Source: Azospirillum fermentarium (GTDB lineage: Bacteria > Pseudomonadota > Alphaproteobacteria > Azospirillales > Azospirillaceae). Taken from it: 64,000 nucleotides of DNA. Position numbers and translations under genes: made by a program. The stretch is taken from positions 2,194,001 to 2,258,000 of the forward strand of contig NZ_JAOQNH010000001.1 of the NCBI RefSeq assembly GCF_025961205.1. The letters run 5' to 3'. Position 1 is the first letter of the stretch. Every line of letters begins with the position of its first letter. The notes below the pieces were generated by a model. The model ran no database searches, had not been told where the DNA came from, and saw nothing but the letters and a program-made list of their open reading frames with translations. Shown here in pieces: positions 46,021 to 54,205 of the stretch.

Positions 46021-47501
46021 GCGCCGATCTCCTGGGTCACCGCGGCCACCGCGGCGCGGGCCTCGTCGGCGTCGTCGAAGGGGTGGACGGTGGTGCCGAC
46101 GATCTGGCCGTGCTCGTGGCCCTTGCCGGCCAGCACCAGCACGTCGTCGGGGGCCAGCCCGCGCACCGCTTCGCGGATGGCGGCGCGGCGGTCGCCGATC
46201 TCTTCGGCACCGGGGCAACCGGCCATTACCTCGCCGCGGACGAAGGCGGGGTCTTCGGTGCGGGGGTTGTCGTCGGTCACGATCACCCGGTCGGCCAGGT
46301 CGGCGGCCAGCCGGCCCATGATCGGGCGCTTGCCGCGGTCGCGGTCGCCGCCGCAGCCGAACACCACCACCAGACGGTTGCCGGTGTGGGTGCGCAGCGC
46401 CTTCAGCACGGTTTCCAGCGCGTCGGGGGTGTGGGCGAAATCCACGAACACCGGGGCGCCGTTGGGATGGGTCGCCACATGCTGCAGCCGCCCCGGAACC
46501 CCGGTCAGCCGGGCCAGCGCCGGCACCGCCTGTTCCGCCGGGGTGCCGGCGCCGATCACCATGCCCAGCGCGCACAGCGCGTTCCATGCCTGGAACCGGC
46601 CCGCCAGCGGCAGGTCGATGGTGAAGGGGCGTTCTTCCACCAGCAACTCCAGCCGCTGCCCGTGGGGCAGGGGGTGGACGCCCAGAACCCGGATGTCCCG
46701 CCCGGCCATGCCATAGCTGAACACCCGGCGGTTTTTCTCCGCGGCGATTTCCGACAGGGTGGTGAATTCGGGCACGTCGGCGTTCAGCACCGCCGCCGCC
46801 CCTTCGGGCAGCACGCGCTCGAACAGCATGGCCTTGGCCGCGAAATAGGCGTCCAGCGTGCCGTGGTAATCCAGATGGTCGCGGGTCAGGTTGGTGAAGC
46901 CCGCCGCGGCCAGCCGCACCCCGTCCAGCCGGAACTGGTCCAACCCGTGGCTGGAGGCTTCCATTGCCATGTGGGTGATGCCGGCGCCCTGAAGGTCGGC
47001 CAGGATGCCGTGCAGCGCCACCGGGTCGGGGGTGGTCATGGCGCCGTAATGGTCGATGCCCGGCGCCGTCACCCCCAGCGTGCCCACCGCCGCCGCCTTG
47101 TGGCCCAGCGTTTCCCAGATCTGGCGGGCGAACTGGGCGGTGGAGGTCTTGCCGTTGGTGCCGGTGACCGCCACCGTCACGGCGGGCTGGCGGAAATCAT
47201 GAAACGCCGCGGCCATGCGGGCAAAGGCCAGCCGCGGTTCGGGATCGGTGATCAGCACGGCATCGCCGCACCCGGCGGGCAGGGCGGTGCCCTCGGGCGC
47301 CAGCACGGCGGCGGCCCCGGCGGCCACGGCCTGGGGGATGAAGGCGCGTCCGTCCAGCTTCGCGCCGGGCAGGGCGGCGAAAAGGCTCCCCTGGCCGACC
47401 CGGCGGGAATCCGCGGTCAGCCCCGTGACGTCCACATCCCGCGCCAGGACGGCGGCGGGTGCGTCAGCGCTGTTTTGGCGCAGGAGTCGGGACAGCAGCA
47501 A
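46017..47501 (-). CDS. murE: UDP-MurNAc-tripeptide synthetase (meso-DAP adding)
   Basis: 494 residues. LTADSRRVGQGSLFAALPG, ATP loop VTGTNGKTSTAQFARQ, and the DNPR motif in VTDDNPRTEDPAF, which in characterised MurE enzymes specifies meso-diaminopimelate rather than lysine. The start is unusual: the best candidate is TTG 47501 preceded by GGGG, inside the last 38 bases of ftsI. Confidence 0.95.
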   Translation of the reverse strand: MLLSRLLRQNSADAPAAVLARDVDVTGLTADSRRVGQGSLFAALPGAKLDGRAFIPQAVAAGAAAVLAPEGTALPAGCGDAVLITDPEPRLAFARMAAAFHDFRQPAVTVAVTGTNGKTSTAQFARQIWETLGHKAAAVGTLGVTAPGIDHYGAMTTPDPVALHGILADLQGAGITHMAMEASSHGLDQFRLDGVRLAAAGFTNLTRDHLDYHGTLDAYFAAKAMLFERVLPEGAAAVLNADVPEFTTLSEIAAEKNRRVFSYGMAGRDIRVLGVHPLPHGQRLELLVEERPFTIDLPLAGRFQAWNALCALGMVIGAGTPAEQAVPALARLTGVPGRLQHVATHPNGAPVFVDFAHTPDALETVLKALRTHTGNRLVVVFGCGGDRDRGKRPIMGRLAADLADRVIVTDDNPRTEDPAFVRGEVMAGCPGAEEIGDRRAAIREAVRGLAPDDVLVLAGKGHEHGQIVGTTVHPFDDADEARAAVAAVTQEIGA

Positions 47502-49239
47502 TGGCGTTACCCCGTTGCAAGGTGCCGTTGAGGTTCATGTAAACCGCGTTCAGGATCTCCGGCGCGTTCTCATCCACCGGGGGGACGTTCAGCAAGGGGC
47601 CGATCTGCTTGACGATGCGCCCCACCGCCGGGGCCGCGACCCAGCCGCCGGTGGCGTAGCCGTAGGTCTTGGCCGTTGCCTGCGGCTCGTCGATCAGCAC
47701 ATAGACGATGTAGCGGGGGTCTTGCATGGGGAAGGCGCCCAGGAACGACGACATGCGCGAGTTCTTGGCGTAGCTCTTGCCCTTCTGCTTGTCCGCCGTG
47801 CCGGTCTTGCCGCCGACCACATAGCCGGGGGCGGCGGCCCCCTTGGCCGTGCCCTCGGTCACCACGATGCGGAACATGCGGCGCATCAGGTCCGACGTCT
47901 GGGGCGAGATGACCCGCTCGCCCGGAATGGGGCCGTTGGGATCGCGCTTCAGCAGGGTGGGCGGGTGGAACACGCCGCCGTTGATGATCGACGCGGCGGC
48001 GGCCACCGTGTGCATGGGGCTGACCGAGATGCCGTGGCCGAAGGCGATGGTCATGGCGTTCACCTCGCGCCACGGGTTGGGCACCAGCGGCCAGCCGTTT
48101 TCCGGCAACTCCAGCGCCGTCGGGCGGGTGAAGCCCATCTTCTGCATGAACGCCTTCTGCGTCGGCACGCCGGCGGTGAGCGCCATGTGGACCGAGCCGA
48201 TGTTGGACGAATGCTGGAAGATCTCCGCCACCGACAGCGGCCGGTGCAGGTTGTGAAGATCGCCGATGGTGAAGCGCCCGACCTTGATGGGGTGGGCGGC
48301 GTCGAATATGTCGGTGATCCGCACCTTGCCCGAATCCAGGCTCATGGCGGAATTGAAGATCTTGAAGGTGGAGCCCATCTCGTACACGCCCAGCGTGGTC
48401 CGGTTGAACAGGGCGTCCGATTTGGAATCCGGCGGATCCTGGGGATCGAAATCCGGCAGCGACACCATCGATAGCACTTCGCCGGTGCGCACGTCATAGA
48501 CGATGCCGGCGGCGCCGATGGCGCGGAATTCCTCCACCGTCGCGGCCAGCTCCTTCTTCATGATGTGCTGGAGCCGCACGTCGATGGACAGTTGCAGCGG
48601 CGTGGAGGTTTCAGCTTTCAGCCGCTTGTCGAACCCCTGCTCGATGCCGGCCAGGCCGTTGTTGTCCACCCCGGTGAAGCCGATGACGTGGGACGTCAGG
48701 TTGCCGGCGGGGAAGAAGCGCTTTTCCTCCCGCTCGAACGACACGCCGGGGATGCCCAGGCGGAACACCGCCGCCTGCTGCTTGGGCGACAGGTTGCGCC
48801 GGATCCAGATGAAGCGCTTTTCCGACGCCAGCTTGGCCGTCAGATCCTTCACGTCGATGTCGGGCAGGACGGAGGCCAGCTTGCGCGCCGCCTCCGCCGG
48901 GTTCTGCACCAGCTTGGGGTCGGCATAGACCGACCCGGTGGCGAGCGAGGTCGCCAGCAGGTTGCCGTTGCGGTCGAGGATGTCGGCGCGGTTGACCGGT
49001 GCATCCCCCGCCGCCACCGCCACCGTCTGGCGGGGTTCCGCCGCTTCCTGGAACAGCGTCGCCTTGACCAGCTTCACCGACACCGTCCCCATGGCCAGCG
49101 CCGCCATGGCGGCGGTGACCATCAGGCGCATGCGGCACTGCTCCAGCGCCACCGTCAGGGCGCTGCGCGGTTCCGCCACCGCCGGGCGGGCGTGGGGATA
49201 GCCGATCGGCTCGAAGCCATTCAGCGGCTGGTGGCTCAT
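47464..49239 (-). CDS. ftsI: Septal peptidoglycan transpeptidase FtsI (PBP3)
   Basis: 591 residues. One transmembrane helix (about 38-60), pedestal domain from NRADILDRNGNLLATSL, transpeptidase domain with the three penicillin-binding motifs STFK (EMGSTFKIFN), SSN (QHSSNIGSV) and KTG (VGGKTGTAD). Crosslinks septal peptidoglycan with FtsW. ATG 49239 overlaps the ftsL stop by 4 bases. Confidence 0.98.
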   Translation of the reverse strand: MSHQPLNGFEPIGYPHARPAVAEPRSALTVALEQCRMRLMVTAAMAALAMGTVSVKLVKATLFQEAAEPRQTVAVAAGDAPVNRADILDRNGNLLATSLATGSVYADPKLVQNPAEAARKLASVLPDIDVKDLTAKLASEKRFIWIRRNLSPKQQAAVFRLGIPGVSFEREEKRFFPAGNLTSHVIGFTGVDNNGLAGIEQGFDKRLKAETSTPLQLSIDVRLQHIMKKELAATVEEFRAIGAAGIVYDVRTGEVLSMVSLPDFDPQDPPDSKSDALFNRTTLGVYEMGSTFKIFNSAMSLDSGKVRITDIFDAAHPIKVGRFTIGDLHNLHRPLSVAEIFQHSSNIGSVHMALTAGVPTQKAFMQKMGFTRPTALELPENGWPLVPNPWREVNAMTIAFGHGISVSPMHTVAAAASIINGGVFHPPTLLKRDPNGPIPGERVISPQTSDLMRRMFRIVVTEGTAKGAAAPGYVVGGKTGTADKQKGKSYAKNSRMSSFLGAFPMQDPRYIVYVLIDEPQATAKTYGYATGGWVAAPAVGRIVKQIGPLLNVPPVDENAPEILNAVYMNLNGTLQRGNAIAAVPTPAPKQR

Positions 49240-49952
49240 CGCGTCCCTCCCAGGCGGGCGATCAGCATGCCCATGGGATCGTCACCGCCGGAGCCGGCGC
49301 CGGCACGGCCCGCGGCGGGCTGGGGTGCCCGCTGGCCCATGGGGGCGGGGTTCTGCGGCTTGGCGGTGGCCGACGGGGCGCTGGGCTGGGGCGGGCGCAG
49401 GGTGGACGCCTGCTGCACCGCCGGGGCCGGGGCGCGCGGGGCGACCACCGCCGCCGGGCCGGCGGCGGGGATGGAGGCCAGCGCGGTGGCGCCCGTGGTC
49501 TTGGGCGTCTTCACCGGGGCGGGGGCCGAGGCGGGAACCACGCCCGGCATCGCCGCCGGGGCGGGGGTCTGGGCCTTGGCGGTGGCGGGGACCGCCGCGG
49601 GGATGGCGGCGGGCAGCGGCATGGCCACCGGCAGGCGCGGCGTGCGGATGATTTCCGACGCGATGGGCTGTTCCGGGCGCATGGGCACGGAATCGGCCTT
49701 GGCGACGAACTGGCGGGCCTCGCTCGGCTGGAGCTGGAGATACTCCCGCGCCAGCTTTTCCAGCCGGGTCGGGGTGTTCAGATAGCTCCACTCCGCCTTC
49801 AGGATCTGGATGCTTTCCTGTTCGCGCACGATCTGGCGGTTGAGCGAGACCAGCTCCTCCTCCAGTCCCTGCACCTGGTAGGCCGTCTGGAAGAGAAAGG
49901 CTCCGGCGCCGCCGATCAGGACAAGCCAGAACAGGATGATCTTTCCCTTCAT
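49236..49952 (-). CDS. ftsL: FtsL-like division protein with long Ala/Pro tail
   Basis: 238 residues. Residues 4-24 form one transmembrane helix, 28-60 a leucine-zipper coiled coil ([20 protein letters not shown]), then [20 protein letters not shown], a segment typical of alphaproteobacterial FtsL. Beyond about residue 95 there is a tail of some 140 residues rich in Ala and Pro, much longer than typical FtsL (about 90-130). Predicted periplasmic and disordered. Position between rsmH and ftsI, with 4-base overlaps on both sides, supports the call. Confidence 0.9.
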   Translation of the reverse strand: MKGKIILFWLVLIGGAGAFLFQTAYQVQGLEEELVSLNRQIVREQESIQILKAEWSYLNTPTRLEKLAREYLQLQPSEARQFVAKADSVPMRPEQPIASEIIRTPRLPVAMPLPAAIPAAVPATAKAQTPAPAAMPGVVPASAPAPVKTPKTTGATALASIPAAGPAAVVAPRAPAPAVQQASTLRPPQPSAPSATAKPQNPAPMGQRAPQPAAGRAGAGSGGDDPMGMLIARLGGTR

Positions 49953-50935
49953 ACTCCTGCCTCCTTGGCCGCGGCCCGGAAGGCGGGCGCGGCGGTGCGT
50001 TCGGCGGCGCGCAGACGGGACGAGCGCGCACGCGGGTTGAGTGCCAGTTCCTGATCCCCCGGCGTCACCGGCTTGCGGTGAAGCAGGTGGAACGAGGGAT
50101 CGGGATGATCCGCTGCGGTCACCGGGGTGTGCCGCGACGGGGCGGCCGGCGGTGACGAGCGGTCTTTGAGAAAGTTTTTGACCACCCTGTCCTCCAGCGA
50201 ATGGAAGGACACGACGGCCAGACGGCCGCCGGGCGCCAGGATGCGTTCCGCCGCCGACAGGCCGCGGGACAATTCCCCCAGCTCGTCGTTCACATGGATG
50301 CGCAGCGCCTGGAAGGTGCGGGTGGCGGGGTCGATGCCGTCACGCCCGCCCTTCTTGCCCGGCACGGCCCCCCGCACCACATCGGCCAATTGGGCCGTGC
50401 GGGTGATGGGTGCCAGCCGGCGGGCGGCGGTGATGGCGCGGGCGATCCGGCGGGCGTGCCGCTCCTCGCCCAGGTGGAAGATGATGTCGGCGAGGTCTTC
50501 CTCGCCGGCGTTGTTCACCACATCGGCGGCGGTGGGCCCATGCCGTCCCATGCGCATGTCCAGCGGGCCGTCGAAGCGGAAGGAGAAGCCGCGCTCGGCC
50601 TCGTCGATCTGGGGGGAGGACACGCCGATGTCCAACGCCACCCCGTCCACCGGCCCGATGCCGTGCTCGGCCAGAAGCGTGTCCATGTCGCCGAAGCAGC
50701 CCTCGACCATGGTCAGGCGGCCGGGGAACCGCTGGGTCAGGGCGTGGCTGCGGGCGTGCGCGTCGGGGTCGCGGTCGATGGCGATCACACGGCAGTCGGC
50801 GCGCTCCAGAATCGCGCGCGTGTAGCCGCCGGCCCCGAAGGTGCCGTCCACATAGACGGCGCCGTCGCGGGGGCTCAGCGCCTCCACCACCTCGGCCAGC
50901 AGGACCGGGATATGGACGGGGGGCTGGGTGGTCAT
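49949..50935 (-). CDS. rsmH: 16S rRNA m4C1402 methyltransferase RsmH
   Basis: 328 residues, formerly Mra[21 protein letters not shown], the SAM-binding [36 protein letters not shown] and [14 protein letters not shown] are diagnostic. It methylates C1402 of 16S rRNA in the decoding centre. ATG 50935 overlaps mraZ by 4 bases. Confidence 0.98.
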   Translation of the reverse strand: MTTQPPVHIPVLLAEVVEALSPRDGAVYVDGTFGAGGYTRAILERADCRVIAIDRDPDAHARSHALTQRFPGRLTMVEGCFGDMDTLLAEHGIGPVDGVALDIGVSSPQIDEAERGFSFRFDGPLDMRMGRHGPTAADVVNNAGEEDLADIIFHLGEERHARRIARAITAARRLAPITRTAQLADVVRGAVPGKKGGRDGIDPATRTFQALRIHVNDELGELSRGLSAAERILAPGGRLAVVSFHSLEDRVVKNFLKDRSSPPAAPSRHTPVTAADHPDPSFHLLHRKPVTPGDQELALNPRARSSRLRAAERTAAPAFRAAAKEAGV

Positions 50936-51426
50936 GCCCCCTCCTTCCGGCCGGCGGCACCGCGGGACGCCTTGGCGACGATGCTGGACAGGGAGATGTC
51001 GCGGCGGACCACCTGGTCGCGCAACGCATCCTCGTGGGCCTGCAGCGCCTTGGGTTCCCAGATCTGGAACGTCTTGCGGCGGCCGATGAAGGCCGCCTCC
51101 TCGGTGATGCCGGCGAAATCCGCCAGATGCTGGGGCAGGACGAAGCGCCCTTCATTGTCGATGGTCAGAGGAACCAGCTTTCCGAAAATGAAGGTCTCGA
51201 TCATCTCGCGTTCATCCTCTTCAAGATCGGGGGAGTCGAGGCTTTCGCTCAAGATGTCGAGATAGTCCTGATCGGCGCCTTCCAGCGCCTGATGGTTAAG
51301 AGACGGCCAGACATAAACCGTACCGGGCGTGCTGGTTTTGGCCAGCGACTGACGGAATTGCGCCGGAACCGAAACGCGTCCCTTCCTGTCAACTTTGTTG
51401 ACATATGTGGACAGGAATACGGCCAT
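50932..51426 (-). CDS. mraZ: Transcriptional regulator MraZ
   Basis: 164 residues with two SpoVT/AbrB-type MraZ domains: [20 protein letters not shown] and [20 protein letters not shown]. In E. coli MraZ represses its own dcw promoter through TGGGN repeats; exactly such repeats are found 116-150 bases upstream here. ATG 51426 starts the conserved domain; an in-frame upstream extension to 51552 lacks similarity and would overlap the operator. Confidence 0.96.
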   Translation of the reverse strand: MAVFLSTYVNKVDRKGRVSVPAQFRQSLAKTSTPGTVYVWPSLNHQALEGADQDYLDILSESLDSPDLEEDEREMIETFIFGKLVPLTIDNEGRFVLPQHLADFAGITEEAAFIGRRKTFQIWEPKALQAHEDALRDQVVRRDISLSSIVAKASRGAAGRKEGA

Positions 51427-51541
51427 CGGCCCCTTGGTCCCCCCAGCGTTTCCCCCGGCGGCGATCCCCGCCGCACCCGCCGGCTTCGCGCTGCCGGCCC
51501 CTGCATGATGTAGCCCGGATTGGGTACAACCACCCAGGAAT

Positions 51542-51576
51542 TGGGTTTTCATGGGATATCATGGGCCACCATGGGC
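51542..51576. promoter_or_regulatory. MraZ operator: four TGGGN boxes, 10-bp period
   Basis: TGGGT (51542), TGGGA (51552), TGGGC (51562) and TGGGC (51572) are each separated by exactly 5 bases. Three TGGGN boxes with 5-base spacers are the known E. coli MraZ site. Here the boxes read on the plus strand, opposite to mraZ, and cover the space between the candidate -35 and -10 and beyond, suiting repression. Confidence 0.75.
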
Positions 51577-51581
51577 GTCAA
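51553..51581 (-). promoter_or_regulatory. Candidate mraZ (dcw) core promoter
   Basis: Minus-strand TTGACG (51581-51576), 17-base spacer, TATCCC (51558-51553), about 130 bases before the mraZ start. The -35 is good (5 of 6), the -10 weak (3 of 6). It lies within the TGGGN box array. Confidence 0.5.
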
Positions 51582-51706
51582 CGCTGCCCTAGTAATCGAA
51601 TCGGGGTGTCAAGAGATTTTCCCCCCACTGTGGCTTGCGCGCAAATCGGTGATGAGAAAACAGGCACGCAAGCAGTATTTCCAAGAAATCATGCGATTCG
51701 GAGGGG

Positions 51707-51726
51707 TGTGGATAACTTTATCCACA
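51707..51726. promoter_or_regulatory. Two inverted consensus DnaA boxes
   Basis: TGTGGATAA (51707-51715) and TTATCCACA (51718-51726) are both perfect 9-mer DnaA boxes facing each other across 2 bases. A one-mismatch copy, ATATCCACA, lies at 51873-51881. About 280 bases upstream of mraZ. Confidence 0.65.
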
Positions 51727-51844
51727 GGTGTTCAAGGTATGTTCCCGGTTTTTCTTTCACAATGCATTTGAAATAAGATTGGTGAGCAACGAATCAGACT
51801 CTCTGAACGGCTTAATCCAAGAGTATGTAGCCGGGCCGGAATCA

Positions 51845-51859
51845 TGGGACAGCATGGGA
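51845..51859. promoter_or_regulatory. Distal pair of TGGGN boxes
   Basis: TGGGA-CAGCA-TGGGA, the same 5-base spacing as the main MraZ operator, about 270 bases further from mraZ. May be an auxiliary MraZ site; two boxes alone could be chance. Confidence 0.4.
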
Positions 51860-52107
51860 ATGCGCGCCACAGATATCCACAACGGTGGATTTCTCTGGGG
51901 ATAAATCGGGGATTGTCCAAGGTGATACGCCAGAGGGCGGAGGGCGGGAGAGAAACACGCCACGGTCAAGCGAAATCGTGACCGTAAATGTGCGTCACCT
52001 TTTCACCCGTGAAACCACCGTGTGAAAGGGCTGAAACACAACGAGTCGCCCCGATTCGTCACCGGATGGCGGTCTTTGCGTGGCGGGAAGCGGTCGGGAT
52101 TGGTAAA

Positions 52108-52549
<442 letters not shown>

Positions 52550-52554
52550 CGCTC

Positions 52555-52583
52555 TACATAAAGGGCCGCGGGGGGAAGGGCAA
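52555..52583 (-). promoter_or_regulatory. Candidate rnpB promoter
   Basis: Minus-strand TTGCCC (52583-52578), 17-base spacer, TATGTA (52560-52555); the predicted start about 7 bases on coincides with the first base of the P1 helix (52549). Confidence 0.55.
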
Positions 52584-52610
52584 GCACAAGATTTCGCATG
52601 ACGGTGCGAA

Positions 52611-53312
52611 TCAGCGCCCCATCAGCCGGACCAGCGCCCGCAGACGGGCCACGGTCTCGCCGTCGGGGGTGCCGGTCAGCCCCCACGGGCGGTAGCGGCG
52701 CTGGAACGCCAGCAGCGCGCGGGGGGCGGCGGGGTCGTAACCGATTCGGGCCAGCAGGTCCGCCACGCCCCTCTCGTCCCACGGCCCCCCGTCCTCCTGG
52801 GACGGCATGGGCCAGAGGCCGATTCCGGCGGCGGCCAGCCGGGGCCAGTCGAACAGTTCGCCGGGGTCTTCCTTGCGCGCCGGGGCGATGTCGCTGTGGG
52901 CGACCACATCGGCGGGGGAAATCCCATGCCGTCCCATGACGTCCCGGCACAGGGCCTCCACCGCGTCCATCTGGGCGGGGGGGAAGGGGCGGTAGCCGAA
53001 CTCGTGGCCCGGATTGACGATCTCGATGCCGATGGAGCGGCTGTTGACGTCGGCCCGGCCCCGCCAGGCGCTGACGCCCGCGTGCCACGCCCGCCGGTCC
53101 TCGGGCACATGGGCATAGACGGTGCCGTCCTCGTCCACCGTGTAATGGGCGCTGACCTGGCTTCCCGGATCGCACAGCCGGGCCAGGGCCGAGTCCGCGT
53201 CGGGCATGCCGGTGTAGTGCAGGACCAGAAGCTCCACGCCGGCCCCCGCGGGGCGCGGCCCGTGGTTGGGGGAGGGGCGGGGAACGGTCGGCGGATGGGA
53301 CGGCGTGGGCAA
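52611..53312 (-). CDS. N-acetylmuramoyl-L-alanine amidase (AmpD/AmiD type)
   Basis: About 233 residues. Amidase_2 domain with zinc-ligand regions LLVLHYTGMPDADSAL and VVAHSDIAPARKEDPG, and SIGIEIVNPG in between; a C-terminal peptidoglycan-binding-like helical unit (ALLAFQRRYRPWG). It cleaves the amide between MurNAc and L-Ala, in recycling or turnover. No signal peptide seen, so AmpD-like cytosolic use or non-classical export. No ATG precedes the domain; TTG 53312 after GGAAAAG is the best start, 14 bases after the transporter gene. Confidence 0.88.
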   Translation of the reverse strand: MPTPSHPPTVPRPSPNHGPRPAGAGVELLVLHYTGMPDADSALARLCDPGSQVSAHYTVDEDGTVYAHVPEDRRAWHAGVSAWRGRADVNSRSIGIEIVNPGHEFGYRPFPPAQMDAVEALCRDVMGRHGISPADVVAHSDIAPARKEDPGELFDWPRLAAAGIGLWPMPSQEDGGPWDERGVADLLARIGYDPAAPRALLAFQRRYRPWGLTGTPDGETVARLRALVRLMGR

Positions 53313-53326
53313 AGGGGGCTTTTCCG

Positions 53327-54205
53327 TCAGGTCAGGCTGGTGGTCTTCACGTTCACCACGGCGGGCTTGCGGATCACGATCACCCCGACGCCGGCCACGG
53401 TCAACAGCCCGCCGATCACCAGCGTCCACGTCAGCGGCTCGCCCAGCACCGCCACGCCCGACAGCACGCCGAACACCGGGATCAGCAGCATGTACGGCAC
53501 CGCCTGATTCACGTCGTACTTCCCGATCAGGTAGTACCACAGGCCATAGGCGATGATGGTCGCCGCCACCACGATGTAGAGGAGGGCGGCCCACCCGCGC
53601 CACGTGGCGTGGGTCACCGCGTGCCACTGCCCGTCCTCCAGGATCAGGGACAGCACCAGCAGCAGCGGGGCGGCGAACAACGCCATCCAGGCGTTCAGCG
53701 TGAAGCCGTCCACCGCCCCCAGCCGCTTGATCTGCACGTTGGCGGCGGCAAAGGCGAAGCTGGCCGACACCACGAACAGCAGCGGCCCAAGGGACGAGGC
53801 CAGCCGCGGCTCGCCCGCGATCAGCACCACCCCGGCAAAGGCCACCACCATGCCCGCCGCCCGCCGCCACCCCAGCTTGTCGCGGAAGAAGATGGCGGCC
53901 AACAGCGAGGCGAAGGGCACCTGAAGCTGCGCCACCACCGAGGTGGTGGCGGCGTCCAGCCCCCGGATGCCGTTGAACATCAGCGGGAAATGGATGCCGC
54001 CGAGGATGACGGCGAGGATGGCGATGTTCCCCAGCTTGCCCCACGGCACCCGCACGAAGGGCAGCAGCACCGCCGCCACCAGGGTGAAGCGCAGGAACAT
54101 CAGGAACAGCGGCGGAAACTCCGTCACCCCGATCTTGGAGGAGACGAAATTGATCCCCCACAGCGCCACCACCACCAGAACCAGCAGCGTGTCGCGGACG
54201 CTCAC
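53327..54205 (-). CDS. EamA-family (DMT) transporter
   Basis: 292 residues, ten predicted transmembrane helices in two EamA repeats (ALWGINFVSSKIGVTEFPPL at the start of the first, FAFAAANVQIKRLG at the second). Inner-membrane exporter of the drug/metabolite superfamily; substrate unknown, members include amino-acid and metabolite exporters such as EamA, RhtA and YdcZ relatives. The GTG start overlaps the uup stop (GTGA). Confidence 0.93.
   Translation of the reverse strand: MSVRDTLLVLVVVALWGINFVSSKIGVTEFPPLFLMFLRFTLVAAVLLPFVRVPWGKLGNIAILAVILGGIHFPLMFNGIRGLDAATTSVVAQLQVPFASLLAAIFFRDKLGWRRAAGMVVAFAGVVLIAGEPRLASSLGPLLFVVSASFAFAAANVQIKRLGAVDGFTLNAWMALFAAPLLLVLSLILEDGQWHAVTHATWRGWAALLYIVVAATIIAYGLWYYLIGKYDVNQAVPYMLLIPVFGVLSGVAVLGEPLTWTLVIGGLLTVAGVGVIVIRKPAVVNVKTTSLT

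Larger units (their letters stand above)
51427..52107. other. Control region between rnpB and mraZ
   Basis: A gap of 681 bases without a convincing gene, visibly less GC-rich than its surroundings. It holds the mraZ promoter with four TGGGN boxes (51542-51576), a second pair (51845-51859), two back-to-back DnaA boxes (51707-51726), a near-match DnaA box (51873-51881), seven GANTC sites between 51598 and 52057, and two palindromes near rnpB: ACGGTCA-N10-TGACCGT (51962-51985) and TTTCAC-CC-GTGAAA (52001-52014). These last two may shape the 3' end of the rnpB transcript. Confidence 0.7.

Noticed and set aside
43450..46716. Open plus-strand frame of over 1000 codons across mraY-murF-murE
   Set aside because: Antisense shadow of GC-rich genes: rich in His, Gln, Gly and Arg with no recognisable domain, whereas the minus strand encodes complete Mur enzymes.
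51427..52107. DnaA boxes and AT-richer DNA as a chromosome origin
   Set aside because: Only two perfect boxes and no clear unwinding element; neighbours are not the usual alphaproteobacterial origin genes. Kept as a regulatory finding instead.
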